DNA from: Morchella semilibera
Taxonomy: Eukaryota > Ascomycota > Pezizomycetes > Pezizales > Morchellaceae
NCBI GenBank assembly: GCA_009192285.1
Contig: WBVU01000004.1
Span: 3,184,001 to 3,248,000, forward strand
Length of the DNA: 64,000 nt
Reading direction: 5' to 3'
Positions 23,982-35,324 of this stretch are shown here, piece after piece. The position numbers were made by a program, and so were the translations under genes. Each line of letters starts with the position of its first letter. Positions within the stretch are counted from its first letter, which is position 1. The notes beneath the pieces were generated by a model that saw only the letters and a program-made list of their open reading frames with translations, ran no database searches and was not told the origin of the DNA.

Positions 23982-24886
23982 AGATGGCAGCTTTAGAAAA
24001 GGGGTTTCTTATTTCTATCTTTTGCTTCCTGGGTTGGCTATGGGGAATTGTCTTTTTTTTCCTTTTCCTTTCCTATTACCTACCGATCAACCTGGGTTGT
24101 CATTTTTTCTTCTACTCTGCTATATATTTATTACTCACGTTAGAAAAACCGATGTGTATTATTTCTTTTTAGTCTCGTCCCCCTTCCCCCCCGCCCCACT
24201 CTCTTCATGCCTTATCCCCATTTCCAAACCTTACATTTACGGTGGTCTACGCTTAAGAGAGCCCCTCAATGTTGTCTTTTTTTTCCTTTCCCTTTCCGCG
24301 AAAGAGAGCTTTCTATACTGTGTAGCCTGTGCATTTTGTAGGGAGCGGGGATGCCTAAAACCTCTTTTGTCAATGGTGACGCAGCTTAGCATTGATGTGT
24401 GATGATGATCATGAGATACGTTGTTCATGACTTCAAAAAAGTAGTTATGTGAAAAATGAATGCTGTGTAGATCTATTTTTGGAAGTTGAGTTGTAGTGTT
24501 GGTGATGAGTATAGATAGGGTAAGATGAAGTCGAAGCTTGGGTGTGTTTTTATCTTGCCTTTCAATTATGTGGTTGCTGTTGTATATACTTAGGCTAGAT
24601 ATGGTTGTCGTTCTTGCAGAAATAAGTTATTTTGACTCTGCTGTTTACCCAAAGGTCTGGAGTCTGGACTCTTTGTTGAAATTCCCGGATACGGAGAAGC
24701 GGATGGGTGCTGGGGCAGTATCACGTGACCTAGTACATAGCTCCTCGATCGTTACACAAGACGCATAAGCCACTTGGCTATCTAACATTACCTACCTACT
24801 TAGTTTAACGTTGTCCCGCCAGCCCACGAAGCTCTAACAGCTATAGATAGCCCCCACAGTAAGGACCTCCCAGAGCAGCTGAAATC
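23982..24886. other. AHC1-like 3' UTR and SCY1 promoter
   Basis: T-rich DNA follows the stop and probably includes the 3' UTR. The SCY1 promoter follows, with a perfect TCACGTGA at 24721-24728. No gene is supported. Confidence 0.55.
24721..24728. promoter_or_regulatory. TCACGTGA palindrome upstream of SCY1
   Basis: The site lies 159-166 bp before the SCY1 start codon and is the same octamer as in the PEP12 promoter. It is a candidate bHLH/Cbf1-type site; binding is inference. Confidence 0.45.
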
Positions 24887-27734
24887 ATGGAGTTCCTCAA
24901 GTCTGCAATCGGGTCCGCAATCTCAAAGGGCCCACCGTTCCCCTACTCTTTTGGCGACAGGGTGGATGTCGAAAATTCCATATGGTCGTTGTTCAACGGG
25001 ACAAAAAAGGTAACTTCCTGGGCGATCAAGCTTGTTTTTTTTGGGGAGGGGGGGGTCACTAAGGATTTCAGGAAGACGGGTCAAACTGTAGTATCTTCTC
25101 GTTCGAGGTGAACGATTCGACGAGGAGTAGATTGCCGTTGGCGAAGAATGCGCTCAGGAAGTTGAGGACCTTGCGACACCCGGGGGTGGTCAGGATTATC
25201 GATACGGTCGAGACTGATACCTATATCTATATTGCTACGGAGAGGGTCACGCCGTTGAGTTGGCAGGTTAGGAGAGATTCGTTGAATACCGAGACGATTA
25301 AATGGGGGCTTTATAGTACCGCTGTGGGTCCGCACCTATACCTGTGATGTGTGCTTTTGGGAGCTTGGAAAGGCTGATTCTACGAAAATGGGAGGCTTTA
25401 GATTGCTTTGAAATTTATTAACGAGGATGCCGCATCTATTCATGGGAATATCAGAGTGTCTTCAATATTTACGACTGAGAGCGGGGAGTGGAAGCTGGGG
25501 GGATTTGAGGTCCTTAGCTCAATGAAGGACGATGAACCAGTTATATATGTAGGTGCAATCTCCTATATCAGCGTCTGCGGAGAAAGTTAACTTTGTTTAG
25601 AAATTTGGGAGCTTGCTACCAGATTCAGGAAGATACGCTTCCCCGGAGGTATTGAAAGGTGGCTGGGATGCTTTAAAAAGGTGAGTTAGAGTATCAGAGT
25701 GAACTGGGTGGCCTCTGATGCTCATGTAACTTACAGCCAGCCTGTCAATGCCGCTGATTCATGGAACTTTGGAACCTTGATCTACGAGGTTTTTAATGCC
25801 GGCGCATTTACCAACAGCGAGCAATTGATGTCAGCCAAGAAGATACCCCAAAATATGGCTACGCCGTATAAACGTTTAATTCAGCAAAACCCAAAGGCGC
25901 GGCTTTCAATAGCGCATTTCCTAGAGCAAGGGAAAAGAAGTAGGGGTTTCTTTGATACCCCTTTAATTCATGTAACAGAATTTGTAGAAAATATGGGTGT
26001 AAAAACACCAGCCGAAAGAGAGGAGTTCTTGGATAAATTAGGAGATACTGGCGATCAGTTCCCAGAAGCTTTCTTCAAGATGAAGATTTTGCCTGAACTG
26101 TTGAAGAGTGTAGAGTTTGGTGGAGGTAGGAATAAACTCTAAAACCCCTCTCAAGTGATTGGAAAGTGCTAATTAATGTGGTTGGATAGGCGGACCAAAG
26201 GTGTTCTCGGTCGTCCTGAGTATAGGAGATAAGTTATCAGATGAGGAATGGGAATCTACCATTACTCCTTGTATTGTCAGGTTATTTGCGGTGCCGGACA
26301 GGGCAACAAGAGTGTTCTTGCTGGACAATCTCCCGAAAATGATTGATCATCTCTCAAACAAGATCGTCAATGATAAAATATTCCCGGAAATGTTGACCGG
26401 CTTCTCGGATGTTGCTCCGATTGTAAGAGAGCAGTCTGTAAAAGCGGTTCTCACAGTAGTCCCAAAGGTATGCGATTCACATCCTATTTCAACCCTTTTT
26501 CTGACATAATGAAGCTTTCGGACCGTAGTATCAACGGAGATCTGTTGAAGTACCTTGCAAAGACACAAAATGATGAACAACCCGGGATCAGAACAAACAC
26601 TACAATCTGCCTTGGCAAGATTGCCAAATATCTTGGACCAAATGTAAAGTGTTATTCCAATATCATTTTGAATGGTTATATACTTATTAAGTAATTGTGC
26701 AGACGAGAAGTAAAGTGTTAGCGGCGGCCTTTACGAGGGCTCTCAGGGATAACTTTGTCCACGCACGCAATGCGGCATTGATGGCTTTATCTGCTACGGT
26801 GGACCTTTTTGATGAGACGGATTGTGCCACAAGGATGGTTCCTGCGATATCACCATCGCTTGTGGACAAGGAAAAGTAAGTTATCAAAAACGAAGTATCT
26901 TTTGGCTTTGACAAGCTAATATAAATACCCTTTAGAGTCGTTAGAGCCCAGGCTGCCAAAACTCTTGAAGCGTACCTTCAAAGAATCAAGTCTCTAACCA
27001 CAAATTACCCAGAGACGGTTATTCCCTCTCCAACCACTGCCTCTGAGGTAGCTACTCCAAGCATGGGTACTATGCAGACCGACAATTCCTCGTGGACTGG
27101 TTGGGCTATAAGCAGCTTTACAAACAAACTTAGCGCCGCCAGCGGCGAGATCCAGAGGGCACAATCTCCAGCTGTGGCCAACACGGCTGGTGAAACAAGA
27201 TCATCATCAGTTCCGACCATGTCGCCTTCTCGACCAAACGCGCCTATACAGTCAAAGACGGCATCTGCATCATCATTCAACCGGATAGCTGTCACTTCAT
27301 CTCGGCCGACTCCGTCCTTCCTGGATGATGCCGATAATGAAGATAATGACCCCGAGGCCTGGGGGGGTTTGGACGAAGAGAATTTCTTCGATGCACCGGA
27401 GCCGAGTAAACCAAAGCCACAGACTCCCTCTAAAAAGTCTGGGTGGGATTTCGATGATGAACCGGATATATCTGCAATGCTCAATAAATCCAAGGCGCCT
27501 CTTCCGAAAGGACTTGCGAAGAAGAATACAACCACTGCTCCGCGAGCAGGTCTTGGTTCTGCAATGTCGAGTGGGAAAGGGGGTGTTGTAGCTGCTAGAC
27601 CGCCCATTAAAACGGGGGGTGTCACGAAACCAATTATAGGTGGGACTGCAGCGAAGAAGACAGAAGTCAAGAAGGTAGAGGATCCGTGGGGGAACGAAGA
27701 TGATGCTGATTGGGGTGACGCATGGGATAAATAG
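24887..27734 (+). CDS. SCY1: SCY1-family pseudokinase with HEAT repeats (Cex1/Scy1-like)
   Basis: Model join(24887-25009,25072-25323,25402-25548,25601-25680,25737-26125,26190-26467,26515-26643,26703-26875,26936-27734), 789 residues. Scy1-like proteins bind COPI coats and tRNA-export factors at the Golgi and nuclear pores. The N-terminus MEFLKSAIGSAISKGPPFPY is typical. The kinase-like domain is catalytically dead: the HRD position reads SIHGN, and the DFG position reads LGGFE. ADSWNFGTLIYEVFN marks the C-lobe. Helical HEAT-type repeats cover about 290-560. The tail is disordered and ends in acidic Trp motifs (WGNEDDADWGDAWD), suited to coat binding. All eight introns keep phase. Intron 6 ends in AAG directly after a CTGAC branch point. 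Confidence in the family is high. Confidence 0.93.
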
Positions 27735-30700
27735 ATTACCTTGCCTTTTCTGTGTTATCTGTCTCTGGCGGTGGTTTGGTAATATATTTGCTCTGTAGAA
27801 TTAATTCGGTCGGTTTCATTTGATAAGGTTTATGGGCCAGCTTGATATTCGCTTAGCCCAAATCTTTGTTTTAGACGTGTATATATCTTTGGCCTAAAAC
27901 GATGGTAAGCTTATATTTAAATCCGCCAATTACAATGGAGATATCCTATCTTGTAATCGCAGCATAAAGGTCTTTAAACAGCAGATCTCATCAGTAATCC
28001 AGAGAATTCCAGCCAATGAAAACCTCTAACCGTACCGAATCAAGCATACATCATCCGTGATACCTATATGATACAATGCCCCTATTTTTTGCATCGTGTT
28101 CCGCTACGAGATCCCTGAACTACATGTGCGGATTGACATGGAAATCTACCTCGGGTCGATATCGTGCTGCTGAATCCATGACGTGGAGTGGGTGTTTGAT
28201 GATGAGTAAAGAGAAGGAGGAATGTCCCCAGGAATTGATGGGATTTTTGAAGTAGCACATTTTGTGGGGAAATCCCAAGGACGAGGGCAATCTGCTGGCT
28301 GAGACAAACCGAGTGAGAAATTGTGACTAAGCGGTGGCTCTGGTGTAATTATTGATTGTACGCAGTCAATAGGGCTATGACAATATCTAACAATTTCCCT
28401 CCCCATCTCCCGCTCTCACCAGTGCACACCGTATAAAGCAAAATCAAACAAGAACAAGCAAAAAAAGACAAAAAAACGGGCGGAACACATAACTTCCCCC
28501 GCAACTTCGCAATTTTTCTCTTCCCTCCTGCTTTCTGGCCCCAAATCTGTCTCATCTGCTTTTGGTCCGCCCTAATCGCGCTAGGACCCATGGTTCTTAA
28601 AAACGCGGTACTACCTCCTACTGAGCTGATAAACTTTGTTATCGGCAAACCTCCATAGAATTGACCTTGTTAGTGTGGGGTGTTCGGCCTGATTGCAGTT
28701 GTTTCCTCTTTAATTTATCACTACATGTATTCATATAGAGAGTAGAGAGTTAAGCTATATGATGCGAAGAGCTAAGTCATACATGTATAGTAGATGAAAG
28801 GGAAGGAGACACAGGTCAGTAGGGGTGACCAGCCAATACCGACTTAACTATCCATCTTTTTGATCAACTGCACGATCTGTTTGTCGAAGAGAGATGGCAA
28901 AAACACACATATTTTCAATTTCACCGTGTACTCAGGTCCCAGAATTTTTAGGGTGTGAACATTTCAGGAAACCCCTAACAAACGACACGAAAGAACAATA
29001 ACGTATGGGTTATGGTTTGAAACCGGTGCTGCACTTCCTTTGGGCCCTATTAGCTTCTGTAGTACTGAATGTACTATACCAAATCACAACCCATGTCTCC
29101 TTCGCTCGTAAATCCATCGCAGAGGATGGGTCCGACTGCCTGGGATGATAGGAGGGATGATAGGAGGGATTTGACTAAGCTCGGCGCCGATCACAACCCT
29201 ACTTTGGACAGTAATGTCACTGATAACCCAGTAGGCGGCCTTATACGGTTGCAAGCACATGTGCCAATATCTGTATATTTATATAATTAGGGATGTCTAC
29301 GTGTTTACTCTATCGAGCGGTAGCTATATCTGTTGTTGTTAAGACCCCTCCTTGTTGAGCAGCCGGAGACACGTACACCCGATGATGTATTACATTTATG
29401 TGGCTATATCTCCTCTCCCTATTCTACCTTCTTTCTCTCATCATAGACCAGTCAATTCATCTTACTGCATCGACTTCAGCTTAAGATTAAGAGAATTCAG
29501 GTATCACTGTATCCAGATCAATTCGCCGAGCAAGATGCCTTCCTGCGTGTGTGTTTGGGTAGCTGTGCGGTAGTATAGGATGATTTCTAAGGTATATCCA
29601 TGATCTAGATTTCCTGAACATCTCATAATTAACTGGCTTTGCAGTGGTACCTCGACATTAGTATTTCTAAAGACGTTAAAAGTCTTTCCCTGGTGTTTAT
29701 ACCACAAGCGGATCCAGCCAAGCCAAGCTCGTCACTAGCATAAGTAATTCACGAAGCGATTTGTACCGATCACTCCCTTGATAGTCTAAATCAGAGACTC
29801 ATATTAGGTAAGAGGTTTTACAGCGGATCAGGGGCTCAAACCATATTTTTGCTGCTCTGAAGATAAGTAGAGGGTGTCGATTTAAAAAGCCAGTTGAGAA
29901 CATTCATCCTCTCAAAGGGCACTTTTTCACTGAATTTTATTCGTGGAGGGGCCGAGCCTACTGTAGCTCATGCACGATACACCTAAAATCTGTAAGTTAT
30001 ATCCACGAGACATGAGGGCTCCTCCCTATCGAAATACATGTGTCTCTTACTTCAACCATTTACTAACTGATTAAAGTATCGGGACTGGTATTAAGCGTAT
30101 ATGTGGAGTTAGTCATAGATTATCACTCGTCCTAGCTTATAGGCGCGGAGGATCCTACCGGAATCTCTCGATATGCTTGGCTAGCCGCATATTACTTTTG
30201 ATCTGGACTAGACCTATATTGCTAAAAGACCTATGAACTCAACGGCACCGGCCAGGCATTCCCTGGCACTTTCCTGTCTGAACTACATCTATTGCATTGC
30301 GCCGGGCTCTTGTTTAATTCCCGAAACTCCAGCGCAGATGTCTTACTATCATAGCGGGAACACTCGGTATTGTCCACCGGTGTGGGCCAAAAGCAATTCT
30401 GATCACATTCTGTCACTCGCACAGAGTTGTGAACCTGACTGAGAGGTTAGTGCCTAATGCAGCATGCGGCCTCCCGGAGACAAAAGGAAAGAGCATCCCG
30501 TAGCCTAATATCAACCTCCCGGAGCCTTCCGTTAACGAATGGCTATCTCTGATCCTAAGGAAGGGTATGGACAGTGCACCATGGACGTCATCAATACGAG
30601 CGGAGGGGGGGAGATTCTTTCGATCCATCATGTTATCCTCCCATGACTCGAGCTATATACATACGGTACATCTCGATTTGATTGAGATAAGAATAGATAA

Positions 30701-33163
30701 ACATAACACTGCTACTAGTGGTTTCCGAAGCGAATTTTAAAAATATAGCCTGAAATACACAGTTTCCGAAACAACTTGCTCACATATATGCGCACTATTA
30801 CATACTTTATCGCCGACGACGGGTCGACATTGGATAACGTATGTTTTTCTCTACGAATTAAACTTATATGGCGGATAAGCTGCATATGTATAGCCTCTGC
30901 TGAATTCACGCTCCAAGAAGTCAACAAGCACTTCTAGAAGTTGGTCTCGGTAATTCTCTTCATGGATTCTCAACATCTTTCCCTCAAACTAACACATGTG
31001 CGCATACATGGAACTTTATGAAACTTTGTCGCTCTTCAAGCCATGAATATTTCACAAGATTGGCAACAATCAACAAGTATTATTTCAGACAATAGAGAAA
31101 AAACTACGACAAGGGTAAGCTACTGAGCGAATATAATGCACTGATTTATGGGACTGGCAATTCTAGAGGCTGGTGTTGATATCATTGCTGTCATACGGTA
31201 GTTCGCGTTTCTTCATGTGACAACCGTGGGGACCCGGAGAAAGCTCGTAGGTACACAACACATTGATGCATATCTGCAAGTCTCGTACCAGGATTTTTTT
31301 TTGAAGCCTTTCCCAGTTTCCTCTATGCTGGTTACCTTCAACGGAGAAAATCAATTGAGGTATCTAAGGTTGTGTTTCTGTTATTCAGGATAATGCCACG
31401 TCACGGGCCATGTATGGTGCCCAGATCTTCTTACCAGCCAGATAGGGCCCTGATTCCCCGCACCAAAACATCTTCTATCTAGGTAACAGCATTCGGTAAA
31501 TACCATTATGCACTGTTTACAATGATATATAACGTTGATTCCCGAGAAACAACTATCGATTTTCTCCTACCAGCAGCTCTCCAATAGCTAGGTGCCCTAT
31601 CTACAGGCAAGGCTGACCTGAAACTTGCCCACAACTTTCAAAGCACCATCATCTGAATTGAAAGGTATACGACGAAAGTGCTCATATTGCAATTGATTTC
31701 CCTCATGGGATTTACTTACTGCTTTCAAAAAGCCATCCTTTCCCATCGTCCGATCGTTTCTCGGACTTAAAACACGTGGGCCTGCCTGCATGCCAGATAC
31801 ATAGAACACCAAGCTCAGGGCTGCAGGAAGAAACGGATAAGCTTTCTATGGGTCCAGTAATTTAGTGGCGAGATTTCTAATCTTTGTTTATGGCTCTTCA
31901 AGTAGTCGAGATCAACATCTATAATATACGATAAATAAGCACCGCCTTTATTCGCAATGATCGATAGATTTTCTTTGCAGAAAAAGTCGCCCACATATGC
32001 ATATTCGGGTATCTACCTCCTCACCAGACCGATCAGATATCATACCAGGTTTGGCTATGCAGGAGCAAGACAAATGCTGTTTCGTCCCTCCTCCTATCTT
32101 TAGCTTTGGTCATATATTTTGTAGATCACAATTCCGTCGAAGTGGGGCCCGAATCGATGTAGCTACTGTGAAAAGTGTTGTCAACATGTGTATGTACGTG
32201 TCATACCCACTAAAGTACTTTGTTTGGACTTGTGAGTATGTGCGTTTATCTACATATGATCGGTGGTCCGAGGTGGAGACGGTATATTGAAGTAATGAAA
32301 GGGGAACCGGGATACCATATCTTGTCCGCCATGTTATTGTAGGGATATTATGCTTTTTCGTTCGGATTTCACGCTTAGAGAGAAAGTATACTTTGGGTAT
32401 GTGTATGTATAGAAGTCATAGGGCCCGTGTTCCCGTACCAATACTTTGTGCATCCTGCGATGAGCAACGGACCCTGCCTGAAGTTAGAACCAACCAATAG
32501 CCAAATCGTTGGTGGTGGTGATCCTCCTTATCGATAAGGCTACCGCTATCACCGAGACCTGGCAGAAGCTCCAAGATTGGTCCTGATAAATTTATCTTGA
32601 TATCATATGCTGTAAATAGAACCAACAGTAATAGCAAGAGGTAAAAAAAAAACAAAAAAAACAAATTCTTCCCCCATACTCTCCCATTATGTATGCTTGA
32701 GCGAACTAAAAGCCCCGAGCGTGTTTTAGCCAGCCCTTAGAAGTCTTTCACAAAATACAAGGGGGTAAAAGTAAAAAAAAAAGAAAAGAAAAGAAAACAC
32801 GCCATAGAAATGCACAAAAGCTAAGTTGAAACACAAATTCTATCTAGAATATTTGCTCTAGAGTAGTTAATATCAAAAGAAATATTCCCCTAATCTCCCA
32901 CCACTACTTCACCAGCAAAATATAATTGGAAAACAAGGAGGATGGAGAAGCACAAAAATTCAATACCCCCAATAACGCCTTCCGAGCCGATCGATGCCCA
33001 TCGTAAGATTCCACCAACCAAATTCATTCATTAATCCAGCCATCTTCAATCGTTTCCGCGAATGAAGTCCAATATATATAGCCCCAACCAATACCCAAAA
33101 ACCATCTAGATACTGTATACCCATTACCCAAAAGGAAGCATATCCAAGTGATATTCACTTAAT
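27735..33163. other. 5.4-kb gene-poor block
   Basis: Only short unrelated open frames of under 100 codons are present, on both strands. The longest (28349-28648, minus) has no ATG at its start and no recognisable domain. TACATGTA appears at 28722 and 28780, and then not again until 36456. A 13-bp unit (GATGATAGGAGGG) is repeated in tandem at about 29146-29171. I see no transposase, reverse transcriptase, tRNA or terminal repeats. The right end probably contains the 3' UTR of the APH-type kinase gene. Confidence 0.55.
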
Positions 33164-35324
33164 TCAGGGCAACGTTTTCTCCTGCAGTCTTTTCTCCCAC
33201 GCACCCAAATCCACAACCCCTCGGTCGCTTTTGGTCCTGAAGTTCTCTGGAACCTTGATCACCATCATCCCGCGTCGCATACTCTCAATCTCTGAATCCT
33301 CCAATGTCTTTAGTCTCCAAAAGACCTCCCGGATCCACTCTACACCCGTAAACCATTTCTCGTATCCTCCCATAACCAACTCATTGAACTTGATGTAGGC
33401 AACCGAGTCGATAAACAGGCTGGTGAGTTTGAAGTCATGGGAGGCAACGCATGATGCATAATATTTTCTGAGATAGAACAGTTCCACTAGGAGTGACGCA
33501 CGTTTGTTCAAATCTTTCTGACTTGTCCTTGACGTTGGAGGAGGCGGCAGCGGTGGAGATGGTGGTGATGGCGTGGTGCCTGCTTCTTCACTGTATCCAT
33601 TCATACTGGTTGTGCAAAGGTTGGTCAAGTAGTCCTCTGTTTGTTCAGCACCTAATAAAGATAGTGCCGCATTCCTAGCAGGCGGTGGTGGGCTAACACC
33701 CTCGAGACTTGTCCAATCGTAGTAGTGGTGGTTCCACACCTCTCCATTATCGCCAAGCCTCCCCAGGGACCGTGCAAACTCGTTTCCTTCCCATCCTAGG
33801 TCGTTTGGGAACCTTCCCGTGATTACCAAGGGTACGACACAGGCGAATTCCCAATCTATGACTCCTGTGACCTTAAGTGTCTTATCATCAAAAAGGACAT
33901 TCCGGATTGCCAGATCGGAATGGTGAATACACAGCGTTGCCAATTCCTTTGGTGGCGTAAATAGCCCCGTTAGTCCACTCAATAGCTGCAAAATCTCCCC
34001 GAAATGCTGAGGGTTTGCCAGGGAAGGCGGTGACTCTGAATGAATTGCAGAGTCGGACGACAGCGAGGACCATTTCTCGATCGCCATTAGTGTTTCACGT
34101 TCCAGACGTGCTTGCCACAAATCCGGCATGCTGGCATACGGGCCCTTGGAAGGACATGTTGTCCGACCTTTATCTCCTCCCATGCAGGTTGCCGAAACTA
34201 TCTCACCGACATAAAAGCCTTTGCTGTCTTCCTGGCTGTATATACTTCCAATCTTCGTAAACTCCGAGGGCTTTGAGAGCTCAGCCTGCACCAGAGCTAG
34301 CCCTTTAATCACCTTCATCTTATCCCGAGTGGAGAGTCGGTAAAACCTGCCATCCTCGGCCATGTTCTTCCCCGGAGATATCTCACGCAGGATGTATGGG
34401 GCACCTACGGGGTTTGTGAACGACAGGTCCCAGTCATAAACCCGTGGGATTGGGATATTATAGAGGGGCGACGAATAAAGATATTGCATAGTGGCGATCT
34501 CGGACCGCTTGATCTGCGGGCTGAAGTATCGCTCGGGCGAGTTGGATATGGAGGCTGCACATTCTGTCGAATCGGAGAATTTGAGCCTGTATAGTGAGTT
34601 GTGGGATCCACGGCCTATATCGTGTGTGGGAGAGGTAAGCAAGCCACCCATGCAATTGAGTATGGTTTTCAGAAGGCAGAAGGAAATAAAAAACGTGATG
34701 GTCCTAGTAAGATGTGGTATCTATAATTTTTAAGGAAACTCGGGTTACATGAACATGGCAGGCAAGGAAGTAATCGGCACAAATGGTTGTTGGCAAATAA
34801 GGCAGGGCGTGGGTATGTTCCTTGGATCCTCTTCCCTTCCGTCTACCGCTTCCCGCACCGCTGCTCCCGCTGTCATGTATGTACCTGCCTGTAAACGAGG
34901 AAGATTTGGGGGGGGGGGGGTATGTACCACCCAGCATGCAAGGAAAATAAATGCGATGTGGGGAAGCTCAGAGAAATATTCAAGTACCTAGCTCGCATAT
35001 CCCTATACATTTCTCCTTGCCTAGCTTCTGGGCTGCACACAGCGTCAAAGCTTTCAAATCCCAGTTGGTTCCCTCAGCTTTCTTCAGACGTTCTATGTCG
35101 GATTCAATATCGTGAGGAGGGGAGTTTGGGGGCTGCGTTGAGCGTGTGATGTCCCGTAGTGAAGCCGCTGGGAGAGAATCATCCCGTCTGGTAGTAGTAC
35201 CATTATCGCCATGAAGGTCAATAATCACGCCGTTGAGTCCCGAGTCTAGATTGTCTCCGCGGCGATGGTTCAGCTGTGGTTGACAGAGTATGGTGCTGGA
35301 GTTCCCACCACCTTGGCTAGACAT
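33164..35324 (-). CDS. Aminoglycoside-phosphotransferase-fold kinase, AIM9-like
   Basis: Model complement(join(33164-34614,34988-35324)), 595 residues. Exon 1 ends in KALTLCAAQKLGKEKCIGICEL and joins GRGSHNSLYRLKFSD across a 373-nt intron. That restores the nucleotide-loop strand of the APH fold with exact phase. The catalytic loop HHSDLAIRN lies at about 343-351 (His-x-Asp, then Asn). The metal-binding VIDWE lies at about 364-368 and replaces DFG. PVGAPYILRE matches the family hinge. Fungal relatives include Aim9, a mitochondrial-linked protein of unknown substrate; large expansions of such kinases occur in fungi. A Ser/Pro-rich loop (about 460-480) interrupts the C-lobe. No clear mitochondrial presequence is visible, since the first 60 residues are acidic and disordered. 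The real substrate is unknown. Confidence 0.82.
34909..34920. repeat. Poly-G run inside the APH-kinase intron
   Basis: An uninterrupted G run (C run on the transcribed strand) of about 12 lies within the proposed 373-nt intron. A similar run occurs near 39606-39619. Both are likely sites of length variation or sequencing error. Confidence 0.75.

Noticed and set aside
28349-28648. 99-codon minus-strand frame in the gene-poor block
   Set aside because: It begins with a non-ATG codon, and the first ATG leaves a short product of mixed basic and hydrophobic sequence with no known domain.
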